A stretch of DNA of 64,000 bases from a virus: positions 1-64,000 of the IMG/VR virus record IMGVR_UViG_3300020179_002709; one strand, 5' to 3'. The translations under genes were made by a program, and so were the position numbers. The notes beneath the pieces are model-generated. The model saw only the letters and a list, made by a program, of their open reading frames with translations, did not search any database and was not told the DNA's origin. Below are positions 19,723-27,945 of the stretch, in pieces (position 1 is the first letter of the stretch; each line of letters opens with the position of its first letter).

Positions 19723-20665
19723 CGCCGGATACATTGGTTCAGTGCTTTGTAAAGTTGCACAAGAAAAAGGTCATTTTGTACTAGGAACAGACGTTAATAT
19801 TCCTGCTCATGACTATTACGATGAGTTTGTTCATGATAGCATAGTAAAAAATTCCGTTGCATATGAAGCAAGCAACTTAAAAGTAGACGCAGTATTTCAT
19901 CTAGCAGCCTCGGCTGACGTTTCTCATAGCACTCGTAGGCCTTCCCTTTACTACAATAATAACATCGGAGCCACATCTAAGTTATTAGATAACCTAATAA
20001 TGATGGGATGGAAGGGACCTGTCATCTTTTCTTCTACCGCTGCTGTATACGGTACAAGAGCTACACCCTGCACTGAAGATCTTACACCTACACCTTTTAC
20101 GGCATATGGTAGAAGCAAACTTATGTGTGAGCATCTTCTAAAAGATGTTTGGAATTGCAATCAAATACCTTCAGTGTCGTTTAGATATTTTAATGTAGCC
20201 GGAGCATATACTGACGTTGGTGATCACTTAGAATCAGGTCACGTAATACAAAAACTATGCAATAGCGCATCTACAAAAGAGCAATTTAATATATTTGGTA
20301 ATAGATATCAAACAATTGACGGTACATGCGTTAGAGATTATATTCACGTATTAGATGTATGTGAAGCACAATTCACTGCCTTAAATTATTTAAACAGTAA
20401 CCCCGGTGCGCATATATTTAATTTAGGAACAAAAAGTGGTATATCTGTTAAGCAACTATATGAAAAATTCTGTAATATTACTGGTGAAAAAATAAAAGCA
20501 GTTTATGATATTGCAAGAGAAGGGGACCCAGATTTTTTAGTAGCAGATCCCACGAAGTTTATTAACGCAACTGACTTTAATTATAGTCATAGTAATATAG
20601 AAAAAATAATTGATAGTGCTTGGAAATGGTACAGTAATCACAGGAGAAATAATAATGCCGTTTGA
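19700..20665 (+). CDS. NAD-dependent sugar epimerase, GalE-like
   Basis: This gene encodes 321 residues of the extended short-chain dehydrogenase fold. TGSAGYIGS at the N-terminus binds NAD, STAAVYG holds the catalytic Ser/Thr, YGRSK the catalytic Tyr and Lys, and VRDYIHVLDV is a GalE-type signature. It epimerises a nucleotide sugar. The start is TTG, with GAGGA about eight bases upstream, and it overlaps the previous gene by 23 bases. It could act on UDP-sugars or on an NDP-heptose. Confidence 0.85.
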   Translation: MRLLITGSAGYIGSVLCKVAQEKGHFVLGTDVNIPAHDYYDEFVHDSIVKNSVAYEASNLKVDAVFHLAASADVSHSTRRPSLYYNNNIGATSKLLDNLIMMGWKGPVIFSSTAAVYGTRATPCTEDLTPTPFTAYGRSKLMCEHLLKDVWNCNQIPSVSFRYFNVAGAYTDVGDHLESGHVIQKLCNSASTKEQFNIFGNRYQTIDGTCVRDYIHVLDVCEAQFTALNYLNSNPGAHIFNLGTKSGISVKQLYEKFCNITGEKIKAVYDIAREGDPDFLVADPTKFINATDFNYSHSNIEKIIDSAWKWYSNHRRNNNAV

Positions 20666-21656
20666 AGAAAATGAAATAAGCAAAAACAGTCAAGGTGGTA
20701 CGGAAAGCGTTAAAAGAGAGCTAGCTAAAAGATTACCAGAAGGACTCGCTGACAATTTTCAAATTATTTGCTCAAGAGTAAGAGAGCTTGAAGAAGATAA
20801 AATTAGAGTTTATTGGTTACATGACCTACCAGAAGACCCTGAAACTAATCATCTTAAAGATGAAACTAGTAGAGATAAATTTCACAAAATAGTGTTTTGT
20901 GGTAACTGGCAATATAACAGATATAAAGATTACCTAGGTATTCCTCCGTCTAGAAAACATATAGTTATTGATACCCCTATTGAACCATTTGACGGAGATG
21001 TATTCTCTAAAAAGGATCCTGAAACAATAAATTTAATTTATACATCCACCCCACAAAGAGGGCTCGAACTACTAGTCCCTATTTTTGAAGAACTAGCAAA
21101 GACCCACAAAGATATTCATTTACATGTTTTTTCCAGCTTTAAAATTTATGGGTGGGAAGAAGCAGATAATAAATTTGAACCATTGTACGAAAAAATAAGA
21201 AAACATCCGCAAATGACATACCACGGATTTCAACCGAACGCAGTAGTTAGAGAATATGTTGAAAAGGCAGATATATTTGCATACCCTTCCATATGGATGG
21301 AATGTAATAGTAGGAGCTTGATTGAAGCAATGTCAGCCGGGGCATTATGCGTACATCCTAACCTAGGTGGACTAACAGATACATCCGGTAATTTAACTTT
21401 TATGTACCAAACAGATGCCGACATTAACACTCATGTTGCCATCTTTATGCAAACCTTAGATACTGCAATTAAAATTATTAGAGATAATAAAGACATACAT
21501 TCCTATTTAAGGTTTGTAAAGGCTTATGCAGATACAAGATATAATTGGAACAAAATTACTTCACAATGGATAGATGTTTTAGATAAGCTTAATAATGAGT
21601 ATAAAGACATGGGTAGTAGAAAAATCCCAGCAGAGAAATTTGTTTATAAGCCATGA
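20655..21656 (+). CDS. glycosyltransferase, GT4-like
   Basis: This gene encodes 333 residues. The C-terminal half is a GT-B Rossmann domain with the GT4 donor-site pattern (YPSIWMECNSRSLIEAMSAG, then LGGLTDT) and an upstream IYTSTPQRGLELL nucleotide-sugar segment. The ATG at 20655 has AGGAG nine bases before it. It probably transfers a sugar made by this cluster to host lipopolysaccharide, phage DNA or a virion protein. The acceptor is unknown. Confidence 0.8.
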   Translation: MPFEENEISKNSQGGTESVKRELAKRLPEGLADNFQIICSRVRELEEDKIRVYWLHDLPEDPETNHLKDETSRDKFHKIVFCGNWQYNRYKDYLGIPPSRKHIVIDTPIEPFDGDVFSKKDPETINLIYTSTPQRGLELLVPIFEELAKTHKDIHLHVFSSFKIYGWEEADNKFEPLYEKIRKHPQMTYHGFQPNAVVREYVEKADIFAYPSIWMECNSRSLIEAMSAGALCVHPNLGGLTDTSGNLTFMYQTDADINTHVAIFMQTLDTAIKIIRDNKDIHSYLRFVKAYADTRYNWNKITSQWIDVLDKLNNEYKDMGSRKIPAEKFVYKP

Positions 21657-22636
21657 TTGTAACTAAAACACCACTTAGGGTAAGTTTTTTTGGCGGAGGC
21701 ACTGACCTCCCAGAGTTTTACGATCACTTACCCGGAGCAGTTCTTTCTGCTGCTATTGATATTAATATGTTTATTGCTATCAATGAATCACCTAAGCAGA
21801 GAGTTAAAGCGTGCTATGACGAGATTGAAATAGTAGATACTGCTGCTTACCTTAATCACAATAGAATAAGAGAAACTTTATTATACTATAACGTACATAA
21901 CAACATTGAGATATCTTCTTTCTGTCACATACCAACTAAAGGTACCGGGCTAGGATCATCATCAACGTATACTGTTGGACTGTGTAAGGCTATTTCAGAA
22001 TATATTAAGCAACCGGCTACCAAGCATGAATTAGCCGATTCTGCTTACTTTATTGAAAGACAAAGATGTAATGAAAAACTCGGTAAGCAGGATCAATATG
22101 CAGCTGCATTTGGAGGTATTAACCTAATTCAATTTTATTCTAACGAAACGGTAGTTAATCCTGTTAATATTACTTACGATAGAATAAAAAAACTAGAAGA
22201 CAATCTAATGTTTTTCTACACCAACATTACAAGAAAATCTAACGATATATTAGAAAAACAAGCACAAAGTTCCCTTGAGGATAATAAGGTAAAATATAAC
22301 CTTAAAAAAATGGCTGACTGCGCCCTTGACGGAACAAAGATATTAACAAAGTCAAGTAGGTTATCTGACTTAGGTAGCATGCTAGACTACTCCTGGGCTC
22401 TTAAGCGACAAGTGACTAAAGGCATCTCAAATGATATTATTGATTCATATTATTCAGATGCACTTAGCGCCGGCGCATTAGGTGGTAAGCTTCTTGGTGC
22501 CGGGGGCGGAGGCTTCCTAATGTTTTACGTACCAGAAAAAAATCAATCCAAAGTTAGACAAAAGCTCTCTTCATTACAAGAATATAAATTTAAATTTTCA
22601 TTTAACGGCTCTGAGGTTGTATTAAATGCTAATTAA
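21653..22636 (+). CDS. hddA: GHMP-family heptose-7-phosphate kinase, HddA-like
   Basis: This gene encodes 327 residues. GHMP kinase motifs are clear: TPLRVSFFGGGTD at the N-terminus, the phosphate loop GTGLGSSSTYTVGL near residue 100, and GAGGGGFLMFY near the C-terminus. This pattern best fits D-glycero-D-manno-heptose 7-phosphate kinases. It is coupled to the glycosyltransferase by ATGA and overlaps gmhA, the enzyme that would supply its substrate. Confidence 0.82.
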   Translation: MIVTKTPLRVSFFGGGTDLPEFYDHLPGAVLSAAIDINMFIAINESPKQRVKACYDEIEIVDTAAYLNHNRIRETLLYYNVHNNIEISSFCHIPTKGTGLGSSSTYTVGLCKAISEYIKQPATKHELADSAYFIERQRCNEKLGKQDQYAAAFGGINLIQFYSNETVVNPVNITYDRIKKLEDNLMFFYTNITRKSNDILEKQAQSSLEDNKVKYNLKKMADCALDGTKILTKSSRLSDLGSMLDYSWALKRQVTKGISNDIIDSYYSDALSAGALGGKLLGAGGGGFLMFYVPEKNQSKVRQKLSSLQEYKFKFSFNGSEVVLNAN

Positions 22637-23234
22637 CGCTCTTGCTCTTACCGATTTTAAACAGGATTACTTAAATCAACTTAGTAGTGGACTTGATAGT
22701 ATTGATCTAAACGCTCTTGACTTGTTCTATAATGAAATTGTTAATACAGTTAAAAATGACAAAACAATATTTGTCTGTGGTAACGGAGGTTCTGCTGCTA
22801 TTGCCGAACACCTCTCCTGTGATCATTCGAAAGGGGTAGCCTCTAACACTCGTCTAATACCGAGAGTTATTTCGTTAAATAGTAATATGTCTTTACTTAC
22901 CGCTACCGCTAACGATTACGGATACGATAAAGTTTTTTCCACTCAACTAGTACTACAAGGTAGAAGTGGTGATTTATTAATAGCTATTTCCAGTAGCGGC
23001 AACTCTCGAAATATTATAGAAGCAATATCTACTGCGAAAGCTTTAGGAATAAAAACTTCTTCCCTCACCGGATTTTACGGCGGGGAGACGAAAAATAAAA
23101 GTGATATTAATATTCACGTACCAATTCATAATTACGGAATTGTAGAGGATTGTCATCAGATTATCATGCATATCGTAGCTCAGTACATACGCACGATACA
23201 TACTGAGGTAGATATAAAAAGCGTAAAGCTATAA
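22626..23234 (+). CDS. gmhA: phosphoheptose isomerase GmhA
   Basis: This gene encodes 202 residues, a single SIS domain. VCGNGGSAAIAEHLSCD and AISSSGNSRNIIEA are typical GmhA sugar-phosphate sites, with the catalytic Glu in AEHL and a late His in VEDCHQIIMH. It converts sedoheptulose 7-phosphate to heptose 7-phosphate, the first step of nucleotide-heptose synthesis. It is followed by the RNase H gene after a short A+T-rich gap. Confidence 0.88.
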   Translation: MLINALALTDFKQDYLNQLSSGLDSIDLNALDLFYNEIVNTVKNDKTIFVCGNGGSAAIAEHLSCDHSKGVASNTRLIPRVISLNSNMSLLTATANDYGYDKVFSTQLVLQGRSGDLLIAISSSGNSRNIIEAISTAKALGIKTSSLTGFYGGETKNKSDINIHVPIHNYGIVEDCHQIIMHIVAQYIRTIHTEVDIKSVKL

Positions 23235-23243
23235 TATATTAAA

Positions 23244-24101
23244 ATGATTTTACTTGATCTAAATCAGGTTATGATTGCTAATTTTATGTCTCAAATTGGT
23301 AATCATACTGATACTAAAATAGAAGAAGGCCTATTCAGACATATGGTCTTAAACTCTATTCGCCTATTAAAACAGAAATTTTCTGATTATGGTGAATTAG
23401 TTATTGCTTGTGATGATAAGAAATTGTGGCGACGTGAAGTCTTTTACTACTATAAAGCTAATAGAAAAAAATCTCGGGACGAATCAGAGCTTGATTGGGC
23501 TAGCATCTTTAGTACTCTTAATAAAATAAAACTCGAGCTTAAAGAGTACTTTCCCTACAGAGTAATTCAAGTTGAAGGGGCCGAGGCCGATGATGTTATT
23601 GCTACTTTAGTACATACTTACGGCACATTTCTTAATACTAATAGAATTATTATTTTATCCGGAGATAAAGACTTTAGACAGCTTCACTGCTATACTAATG
23701 TTTCTCAGTTTGACCCTATTAACAAAAAGTTTATTAATGTTGACGAACCGGAAAAATATTTAAAAGAACTTATAATTAAAGGCGATAGAGGGGATGGTAT
23801 TCCTAACATCTTATCACCCGATGATTGCATTATTTCCGGCGCAAGGCAAAAACCAATAAGTTCTAAAAAACTTGAATACTATTTAAAACTAAATGAAAAT
23901 GAAATATTAAATGATACTACAGTTAGTAAAAACTGGCAAAGAAATAAAATATTAATTGATTTAGATAGTATACCGGAAAATATTAAAAATCTAATTATGG
24001 ACGAGTATCACGACCAGGATAATAAACCTAGAGACAAAATATTTAATTACATGATAAATAATAAAATGAAAGTATTGATTGAACATATAAATGAGTTCTA
24101 A
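23244..24101 (+). CDS. rnh: RNase H / 5'-3' exonuclease (T4 Rnh-like)
   Basis: This gene encodes 285 residues of the FEN/5'-nuclease family. Acidic metal-site motifs are visible: MILLDLNQVM, then VIACDDKKLWRRE, EGAEADDVIATL, and ILSGDKDFRQL, followed by the helix-hairpin region GDRGDGIPNIL. In T4 this enzyme removes RNA primers and adjacent DNA from Okazaki fragments, working with gp32. Its stop overlaps the next start (TAATG). Confidence 0.88.
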   Translation: MILLDLNQVMIANFMSQIGNHTDTKIEEGLFRHMVLNSIRLLKQKFSDYGELVIACDDKKLWRREVFYYYKANRKKSRDESELDWASIFSTLNKIKLELKEYFPYRVIQVEGAEADDVIATLVHTYGTFLNTNRIIILSGDKDFRQLHCYTNVSQFDPINKKFINVDEPEKYLKELIIKGDRGDGIPNILSPDDCIISGARQKPISSKKLEYYLKLNENEILNDTTVSKNWQRNKILIDLDSIPENIKNLIMDEYHDQDNKPRDKIFNYMINNKMKVLIEHINEF

Positions 24102-24511
24102 TGAAAAAATCTATCTATAACATACTCAAAGAATGCGCTGAACCTAAATCAGTTAATGATAGGGTTGAGCTGCTTCAGAAAAACGGCATTCCTGTAGTCA
24201 AGCAAATATTAAAATACGCTTTTGACCCTAATATTATTTTTGATTTACCGGAAGGTGCACCTCCTTACAAGCCATGCGAATATCTAGATCAAGAAGGCAG
24301 GCTTTATGCTGAGGCAAGAAAGCTCTATCTTTTTACTAAAGATGGAAACCCAGCGCTTACTAAGTTTAAAAGAGAGATGATTTTTATTCAATTCATAGAA
24401 GGTATAGATAAGAAGGACGCTACTTTAATTATAGCGGTCAAAGATAAAACTCTACCCTTTAAGGGATTAAATAAAGATGTTGTTAAGAAAGCATTTCCAG
24501 ACCTGTTTTAA
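24101..24511 (+). CDS. conserved T4-like phage protein, DUF6433-like
   Basis: This gene encodes 136 residues, coupled to rnh. The sequence (KKSIYNILKECAEPKSVNDRV-type start, LRKNG-like turn, then FKREMIFIQFIEGIDKKDA and an ending KKAFPDLF) resembles a protein conserved in cyanophages and related T4-like viruses and listed as a domain of unknown function. It is helical, cytoplasmic, and lies in the replication region. An association with replication or late transcription is possible but not shown. Confidence 0.65.
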   Translation: MKKSIYNILKECAEPKSVNDRVELLQKNGIPVVKQILKYAFDPNIIFDLPEGAPPYKPCEYLDQEGRLYAEARKLYLFTKDGNPALTKFKREMIFIQFIEGIDKKDATLIIAVKDKTLPFKGLNKDVVKKAFPDLF

Positions 24512-24513
24512 TT

Positions 24514-24681
24514 ATGAGTAAAACGCTTAAAAAATTTCGTAAATTATACGAGCCTGAGGAAGGCGCACATCAGGTTAAAAGACGCAAATCAAATTTTAAT
24601 AATAAAAAATTAAGATCTTTAGATAACATTCTTAAAACAAAAGATGTAAAAAAGATCTTAAATTATGAGGAAAAAATTTAG
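24514..24681 (+). CDS. small basic protein, 55 residues
   Basis: The gene lies between the DUF6433-like gene and the next small gene. The product is strongly basic (MSKTLKKFRKLYEPEEG, then QVKRRKSNFNNKKLR), suggestive of nucleic-acid binding. It is too short for confident family assignment. Tight spacing on both sides (2 and 9 bases) supports it as real. Confidence 0.55.
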   Translation: MSKTLKKFRKLYEPEEGAHQVKRRKSNFNNKKLRSLDNILKTKDVKKILNYEEKI

Positions 24682-24690
24682 GAGAAGACA

Positions 24691-24834
24691 ATGGGATGGT
24701 TTTGGAATAACCCTATAATGAATAAAATAGAAGCCGGGCTTATCACGCTTACAAATAAACTTTGGCGTAAAAGACGAGAGCACGAAAAAAAACTAGTAGA
24801 GAAAATTAAAGAGCAGAATAAAGTAAAAAGATAG
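24691..24834 (+). CDS. small amphipathic protein, 47 residues
   Basis: The ATG has AGGAGA six bases upstream, a strong site. The protein starts with MGWFWNNPIMNKIEAG and ends in a highly charged helix (KLWRKRREHEKKLVEKIK). It may bind membranes or nucleic acids. No family recognised. It stops two bases before the following ATG. Confidence 0.55.
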   Translation: MGWFWNNPIMNKIEAGLITLTNKLWRKRREHEKKLVEKIKEQNKVKR

Positions 24835-24836
24835 TA

Positions 24837-25073
24837 ATGCCAACATACACATTTAAAGATGTTAATACTGGTGAAGTTACAGAACATGTAATGAGAATTT
24901 CTCAACTAGATGAATTTAAAAAATCTAATCCTCATTTAGAGGCTTACATTTCAGGTTCTCCCGGACTTAGTGATCCAGCAAGACTAGGTTTAGTTAAACC
25001 AGCATCTGGGTTTCGTGATCTGTTAAAAAATATGAAGAAAAAGCACAGGAGAAGTACGATTAATGATTTTTAA
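24837..25073 (+). CDS. conserved small phage protein
   Basis: This gene encodes 78 residues beginning MPTYTFKDVNTGEV, an opening like FmdB-type regulators and several T4-like phage proteins, but without the cysteines of a zinc ribbon. The C-terminus is basic (LLKNMKKKHRRST). It lies directly upstream of phoH. It is probably cytoplasmic; function unknown. Confidence 0.62.
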   Translation: MPTYTFKDVNTGEVTEHVMRISQLDEFKKSNPHLEAYISGSPGLSDPARLGLVKPASGFRDLLKNMKKKHRRSTINDF

Positions 25074-25081
25074 AGGTGCCC

Positions 25082-25837
25082 ATGGCAAAACGATCGAGTA
25101 ATAATCAAACCTCCACTTCCAATACAGATAATTTTGACAGAATTAGTACTCAAACTACTCTTAAAATTAAATTAGATAATCTAAAAACTTTTACTCCTCT
25201 AACTAATAATCAAAAACTTTTTTTTGAAGCTTATAAGCGCGGCGACTATTTCGTTGCTCTACATGGAGTAGCCGGCACAGGAAAAACTTTTATTGCACTC
25301 TATAAAGCACTAGAGGAAGTGCTTGATAAATCAAATCCATTTAATAAAATAATTATTGTTAGATCAGCAGTACAGTCTCGAGAAATAGGACATCTTCCAG
25401 GTGATGTTGGTGAAAAGATGGAAATCTTCCAACAGCCCTATAGACAGATTTGCGAGATTTTGTTTGAAAGAAGAGATGCATGGGATAGGTTGGAAGAGCA
25501 GCATCATGTAGAGTTTATTTCAACTTCATTTATTAGAGGTATGTCGTTTGACGATGCAATTATTATTGTAGACGAAATGCAAAATATGACATTTGAAGAA
25601 ATAGATACGGTAATGACTCGAGTGGGGTATAGGTCTAAAATAATTTGGTGTGGTGATTATAGACAAACCGATTTGAATAAAAAGAAAAACGATATGAGTG
25701 GTATTTTAAAGTTCTTTAACATAGCTCATCATATATCAGCCTTCACAAGAATAGAATTTACGCCAGACGATATAGTAAGAAGTTCTCTGGTTAAGGATTA
25801 CATTTTAGCTAAGATGCAGTACGAAGATGGCAATTAA
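25082..25837 (+). CDS. phoH: PhoH-like ATPase
   Basis: This gene encodes 251 residues. The P-loop GVAGTGKT, the PhoH segment IIIVRSAVQSREIGHLPGD and the Walker B IIIVDEMQNMT identify it. PhoH is widespread in marine phages; RNA-related ATPase or helicase roles have been proposed. The start at 25082 is preferred since AAAGG at 25072-25076 sits six bases upstream, while the GTG at 25076 overlaps that site. The N-terminus is Ser/Thr/Asn-rich. Confidence 0.9.
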   Translation: MAKRSSNNQTSTSNTDNFDRISTQTTLKIKLDNLKTFTPLTNNQKLFFEAYKRGDYFVALHGVAGTGKTFIALYKALEEVLDKSNPFNKIIIVRSAVQSREIGHLPGDVGEKMEIFQQPYRQICEILFERRDAWDRLEEQHHVEFISTSFIRGMSFDDAIIIVDEMQNMTFEEIDTVMTRVGYRSKIIWCGDYRQTDLNKKKNDMSGILKFFNIAHHISAFTRIEFTPDDIVRSSLVKDYILAKMQYEDGN

Positions 25838-25861
25838 ACTCATTTTTTTAAAGGAGCAATA

Positions 25862-26533
25862 ATGAATACTACTTTATCGGCAGTTCAAACTCTTAATACA
25901 GCTGTAGCAGGGGTATTAAGCCGTATGACGGTGGGTATTTTTCTTACAATGGTCGCAGCCGGGCTATTGGCAGCAACGGGTCTTGTGCCTATTCTTTTTT
26001 CGGGCGTGGTGGGTTGGATAATTGTTTTTTTACCTCTAGTAATGAGTTTGGGTTTAATGTGGAAGGGAGAAAATCTTACTACAGGTGGAATTAAACTTTG
26101 GTTTTTTGCCTTCTCTGCAGCAATGGGCCTAAGTCTTAGTTTATTGTTCCACGTTTATACTTCAGCCTCCATTGTTATGGCATTGGTAGGGACAACGGTA
26201 AGCTTTGGAGCGTTAGCAGGGTGGGGATACTTTACCAAGCGAGATATTTCTTCCTGGGGATCATTTTTGTTTGCAGGAGTCATCGGACTAATCGTTGTTA
26301 GTCTTTTTAATATTTGGTTTGCTTCATCAGCATTACAAATGACTCTAAACGTTTTGACCATTGTAATCTTTCTTGGGCTCACTGCATACGACATGAACCG
26401 TATTCGTGATATGTTCTGGAATGTTACAGAGGGAGAAGTTAACCGCTTACAATGGTTTAGTGCTCTTTCTCTTTACATTAATTTCATAAATATATTTGTC
26501 TCTATCTTACAATTGTTTGGCAACAGGGAATAA
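25862..26533 (+). CDS. Bax inhibitor-1/YccA-family membrane protein
   Basis: This gene encodes 223 residues with about seven transmembrane helices (for example IVFLPLVMSLGLMW, VIGLIVVSLFNIWF) and the family signature near the sixth helix, FLGLTAYDMNRIRDMF. Bacterial members such as YccA interact with the FtsH protease, and others act as pH-gated Ca2+ leak channels. It has a strong AAAGGAG site and is coupled to iscU by TAATG. A role in protecting phage proteins or envelope during infection is inferred. Confidence 0.82.
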   Translation: MNTTLSAVQTLNTAVAGVLSRMTVGIFLTMVAAGLLAATGLVPILFSGVVGWIIVFLPLVMSLGLMWKGENLTTGGIKLWFFAFSAAMGLSLSLLFHVYTSASIVMALVGTTVSFGALAGWGYFTKRDISSWGSFLFAGVIGLIVVSLFNIWFASSALQMTLNVLTIVIFLGLTAYDMNRIRDMFWNVTEGEVNRLQWFSALSLYINFINIFVSILQLFGNRE

Positions 26534-26943
26534 TGGCATACTCAAATAAAGTAATCGATCATTATGAAAACCCTCGCAATGTTGGTTCTTTTGCAAAAGA
26601 TGACAATGATGTAGGAACTGGTATGGTTGGAGCTCCTGCGTGCGGTGACGTTATGAAGCTTCAGATTAAGGTAGACGAAGATGGAATTATTACTGATGCA
26701 CGTTTTAAGACATATGGTTGTGGATCGGCAATTGCGAGCAGTTCACTAGTCACAGAGTGGGTCAAAGGCAAAACTCTTGACCAAGCGATGGAAATTAAAA
26801 ATACACTGATTGCTGAAGAGCTCGCGCTTCCACCCGTCAAGATACACTGCTCCATATTAGCAGAGGATGCGATCAAAGCTGCTATTGCAAACTACAAGGA
26901 CAAATATGCTAACCGTAACTCCGAATGCGCATGCACAAATTAA
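26533..26943 (+). CDS. iscU: Fe-S cluster scaffold IscU
   Basis: This gene encodes 136 residues. All active residues match E. coli IscU at the same positions: C37 and D39 in GAPACGD, C63 in YGCGSAI, H105 and C106 in KIHCSILAE, and the HscA-binding LPPVK at 99-103. From memory the sequence is unusually close to enterobacterial IscU, much closer than typical phage homologues. The C-terminus is extended and adds two cysteines (ECAC). It overlaps iscA by 38 bases. A role in supplying Fe-S clusters during infection is inferred. Confidence 0.92.
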   Translation: MAYSNKVIDHYENPRNVGSFAKDDNDVGTGMVGAPACGDVMKLQIKVDEDGIITDARFKTYGCGSAIASSSLVTEWVKGKTLDQAMEIKNTLIAEELALPPVKIHCSILAEDAIKAAIANYKDKYANRNSECACTN

Positions 26944-27214
26944 TTTAATACTCTCTGGTGAAGATTCAAAATATGTTCGCGCTTTTATTCAAGGGGGAGG
27001 GTGTAGTGGGTTCCAGTACGGCTTTACGATGGAAGATGATAAGAATGAAGACGATTTTGTAATTGAAAATTTACTTGTAGATGCTATGAGCATGCAATAT
27101 TTTGATGGTGCTACTATTGATTATAAAACAGATAAGCTTCAAGGCTCTTCTTTTGTAATTTCTAATCCAAACGCAAAAACTACTTGTGGTTGTGGTTCTT
27201 CTTTTGCTACCTAG
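26906..27214 (+). CDS. A-type Fe-S carrier (IscA/ErpA-like)
   Basis: This gene encodes 102 residues. The conserved cysteine triad is present: GGGCSGFQY (C33) and TTCGCGSSF (C94, C96). A-type carriers take clusters from IscU to target enzymes. The start at 26906 follows AAGGA in the iscU 3' end and gives a normal family length. Together with iscU it forms a minimal cluster-assembly pair without a cysteine desulfurase or chaperones, so it must use host IscS and HscAB. Confidence 0.88.
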   Translation: MLTVTPNAHAQINLILSGEDSKYVRAFIQGGGCSGFQYGFTMEDDKNEDDFVIENLLVDAMSMQYFDGATIDYKTDKLQGSSFVISNPNAKTTCGCGSSFAT

Positions 27215-27227
27215 ATTCAAGATACAA

Positions 27228-27899
27228 ATGAATAAAAAATTTAAATATGAATTTTTACCTCAAATTGAATTAAAGGAAGAATATATTGATAGTAAGAGAC
27301 ATTATGTGACACCGGAAGGAAAAAAATATCCATCTGTTACCACGGTTATTGGCGACAGCATGGATAAAAGTGGACTTTATGAATGGAGACAAAAAGTAGG
27401 TAAAGAAGAAGCTGATAAGATTACTAAGTCAGCTGCGTCCAGGGGCACTAAAGTTCATAAAATTTGTGAGGACTATGTATTAGGTAAGGAAAATTATTTA
27501 AAAGATAAAATGCCATCTAGCATTTCTCTTTTTAAACAAATACAACCCTACCTCGACGAAAACATGACTAAAGTTTATGGAGTAGAAATTCCTCTGTATT
27601 CAGATTTTTTACAAACAGCCGGCAGATGTGATTTAGTATGTCACATGCATGATTGTTATACTATAGTCGATTACAAAACTTCATCTAAGCCTAAAAAAGA
27701 AAATTGGATAGAAAATTACTTTCTACAGCTGACCACTTATGCAATGATGGTTGAGGAGCTTTATAAAGTTCCCATTTCCTACATCATTATTTTAATAGCG
27801 GTAGAAGACGACAACCTGCAGTTTTTTGTAAAAAATCCTAAATCCTATAAAGATAAGGTAACGGAAATATTCCGTAATTATAGTAAAAAGTTGATGTAA
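27228..27899 (+). CDS. PD-(D/E)XK nuclease, RecB/Cas4-like
   Basis: This gene encodes 223 residues. The pattern GTKVHKICEDYV (motif I), GRCDLVCHM (the Asp) and YTIVDYKTSSKPK (the D-Y-K of motif III) followed by YFLQLTTYAMM is typical of RecB/Cas4-type exonucleases found in T4-like phages. It probably processes DNA ends in recombination or host genome degradation. It starts 13 bases after iscA. A sigma70-type promoter begins inside its 3' end. Confidence 0.78.
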   Translation: MNKKFKYEFLPQIELKEEYIDSKRHYVTPEGKKYPSVTTVIGDSMDKSGLYEWRQKVGKEEADKITKSAASRGTKVHKICEDYVLGKENYLKDKMPSSISLFKQIQPYLDENMTKVYGVEIPLYSDFLQTAGRCDLVCHMHDCYTIVDYKTSSKPKKENWIENYFLQLTTYAMMVEELYKVPISYIIILIAVEDDNLQFFVKNPKSYKDKVTEIFRNYSKKLM

Positions 27900-27919
27900 T
27901 TACTCTCATACACTATAAT
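27891..27919 (+). promoter_or_regulatory. sigma70-type promoter
   Basis: TTGATG at 27891-27896 and TATAAT at 27914-27919 are separated by 17 bases. A late-like TATAAATG overlaps its end at 27919-27926. It precedes the gene at 27946, whose ribosome binding site is AGAGAGG. Confidence 0.62.
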
Positions 27920-27945
27920 ATAAATGTGTACTTAGAGAGGTGTAT

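Noticed and set aside
23230-23235. TATAAT before the RNase H gene as a promoter
   Set aside because: No -35-like hexamer is found 16-18 bases upstream.
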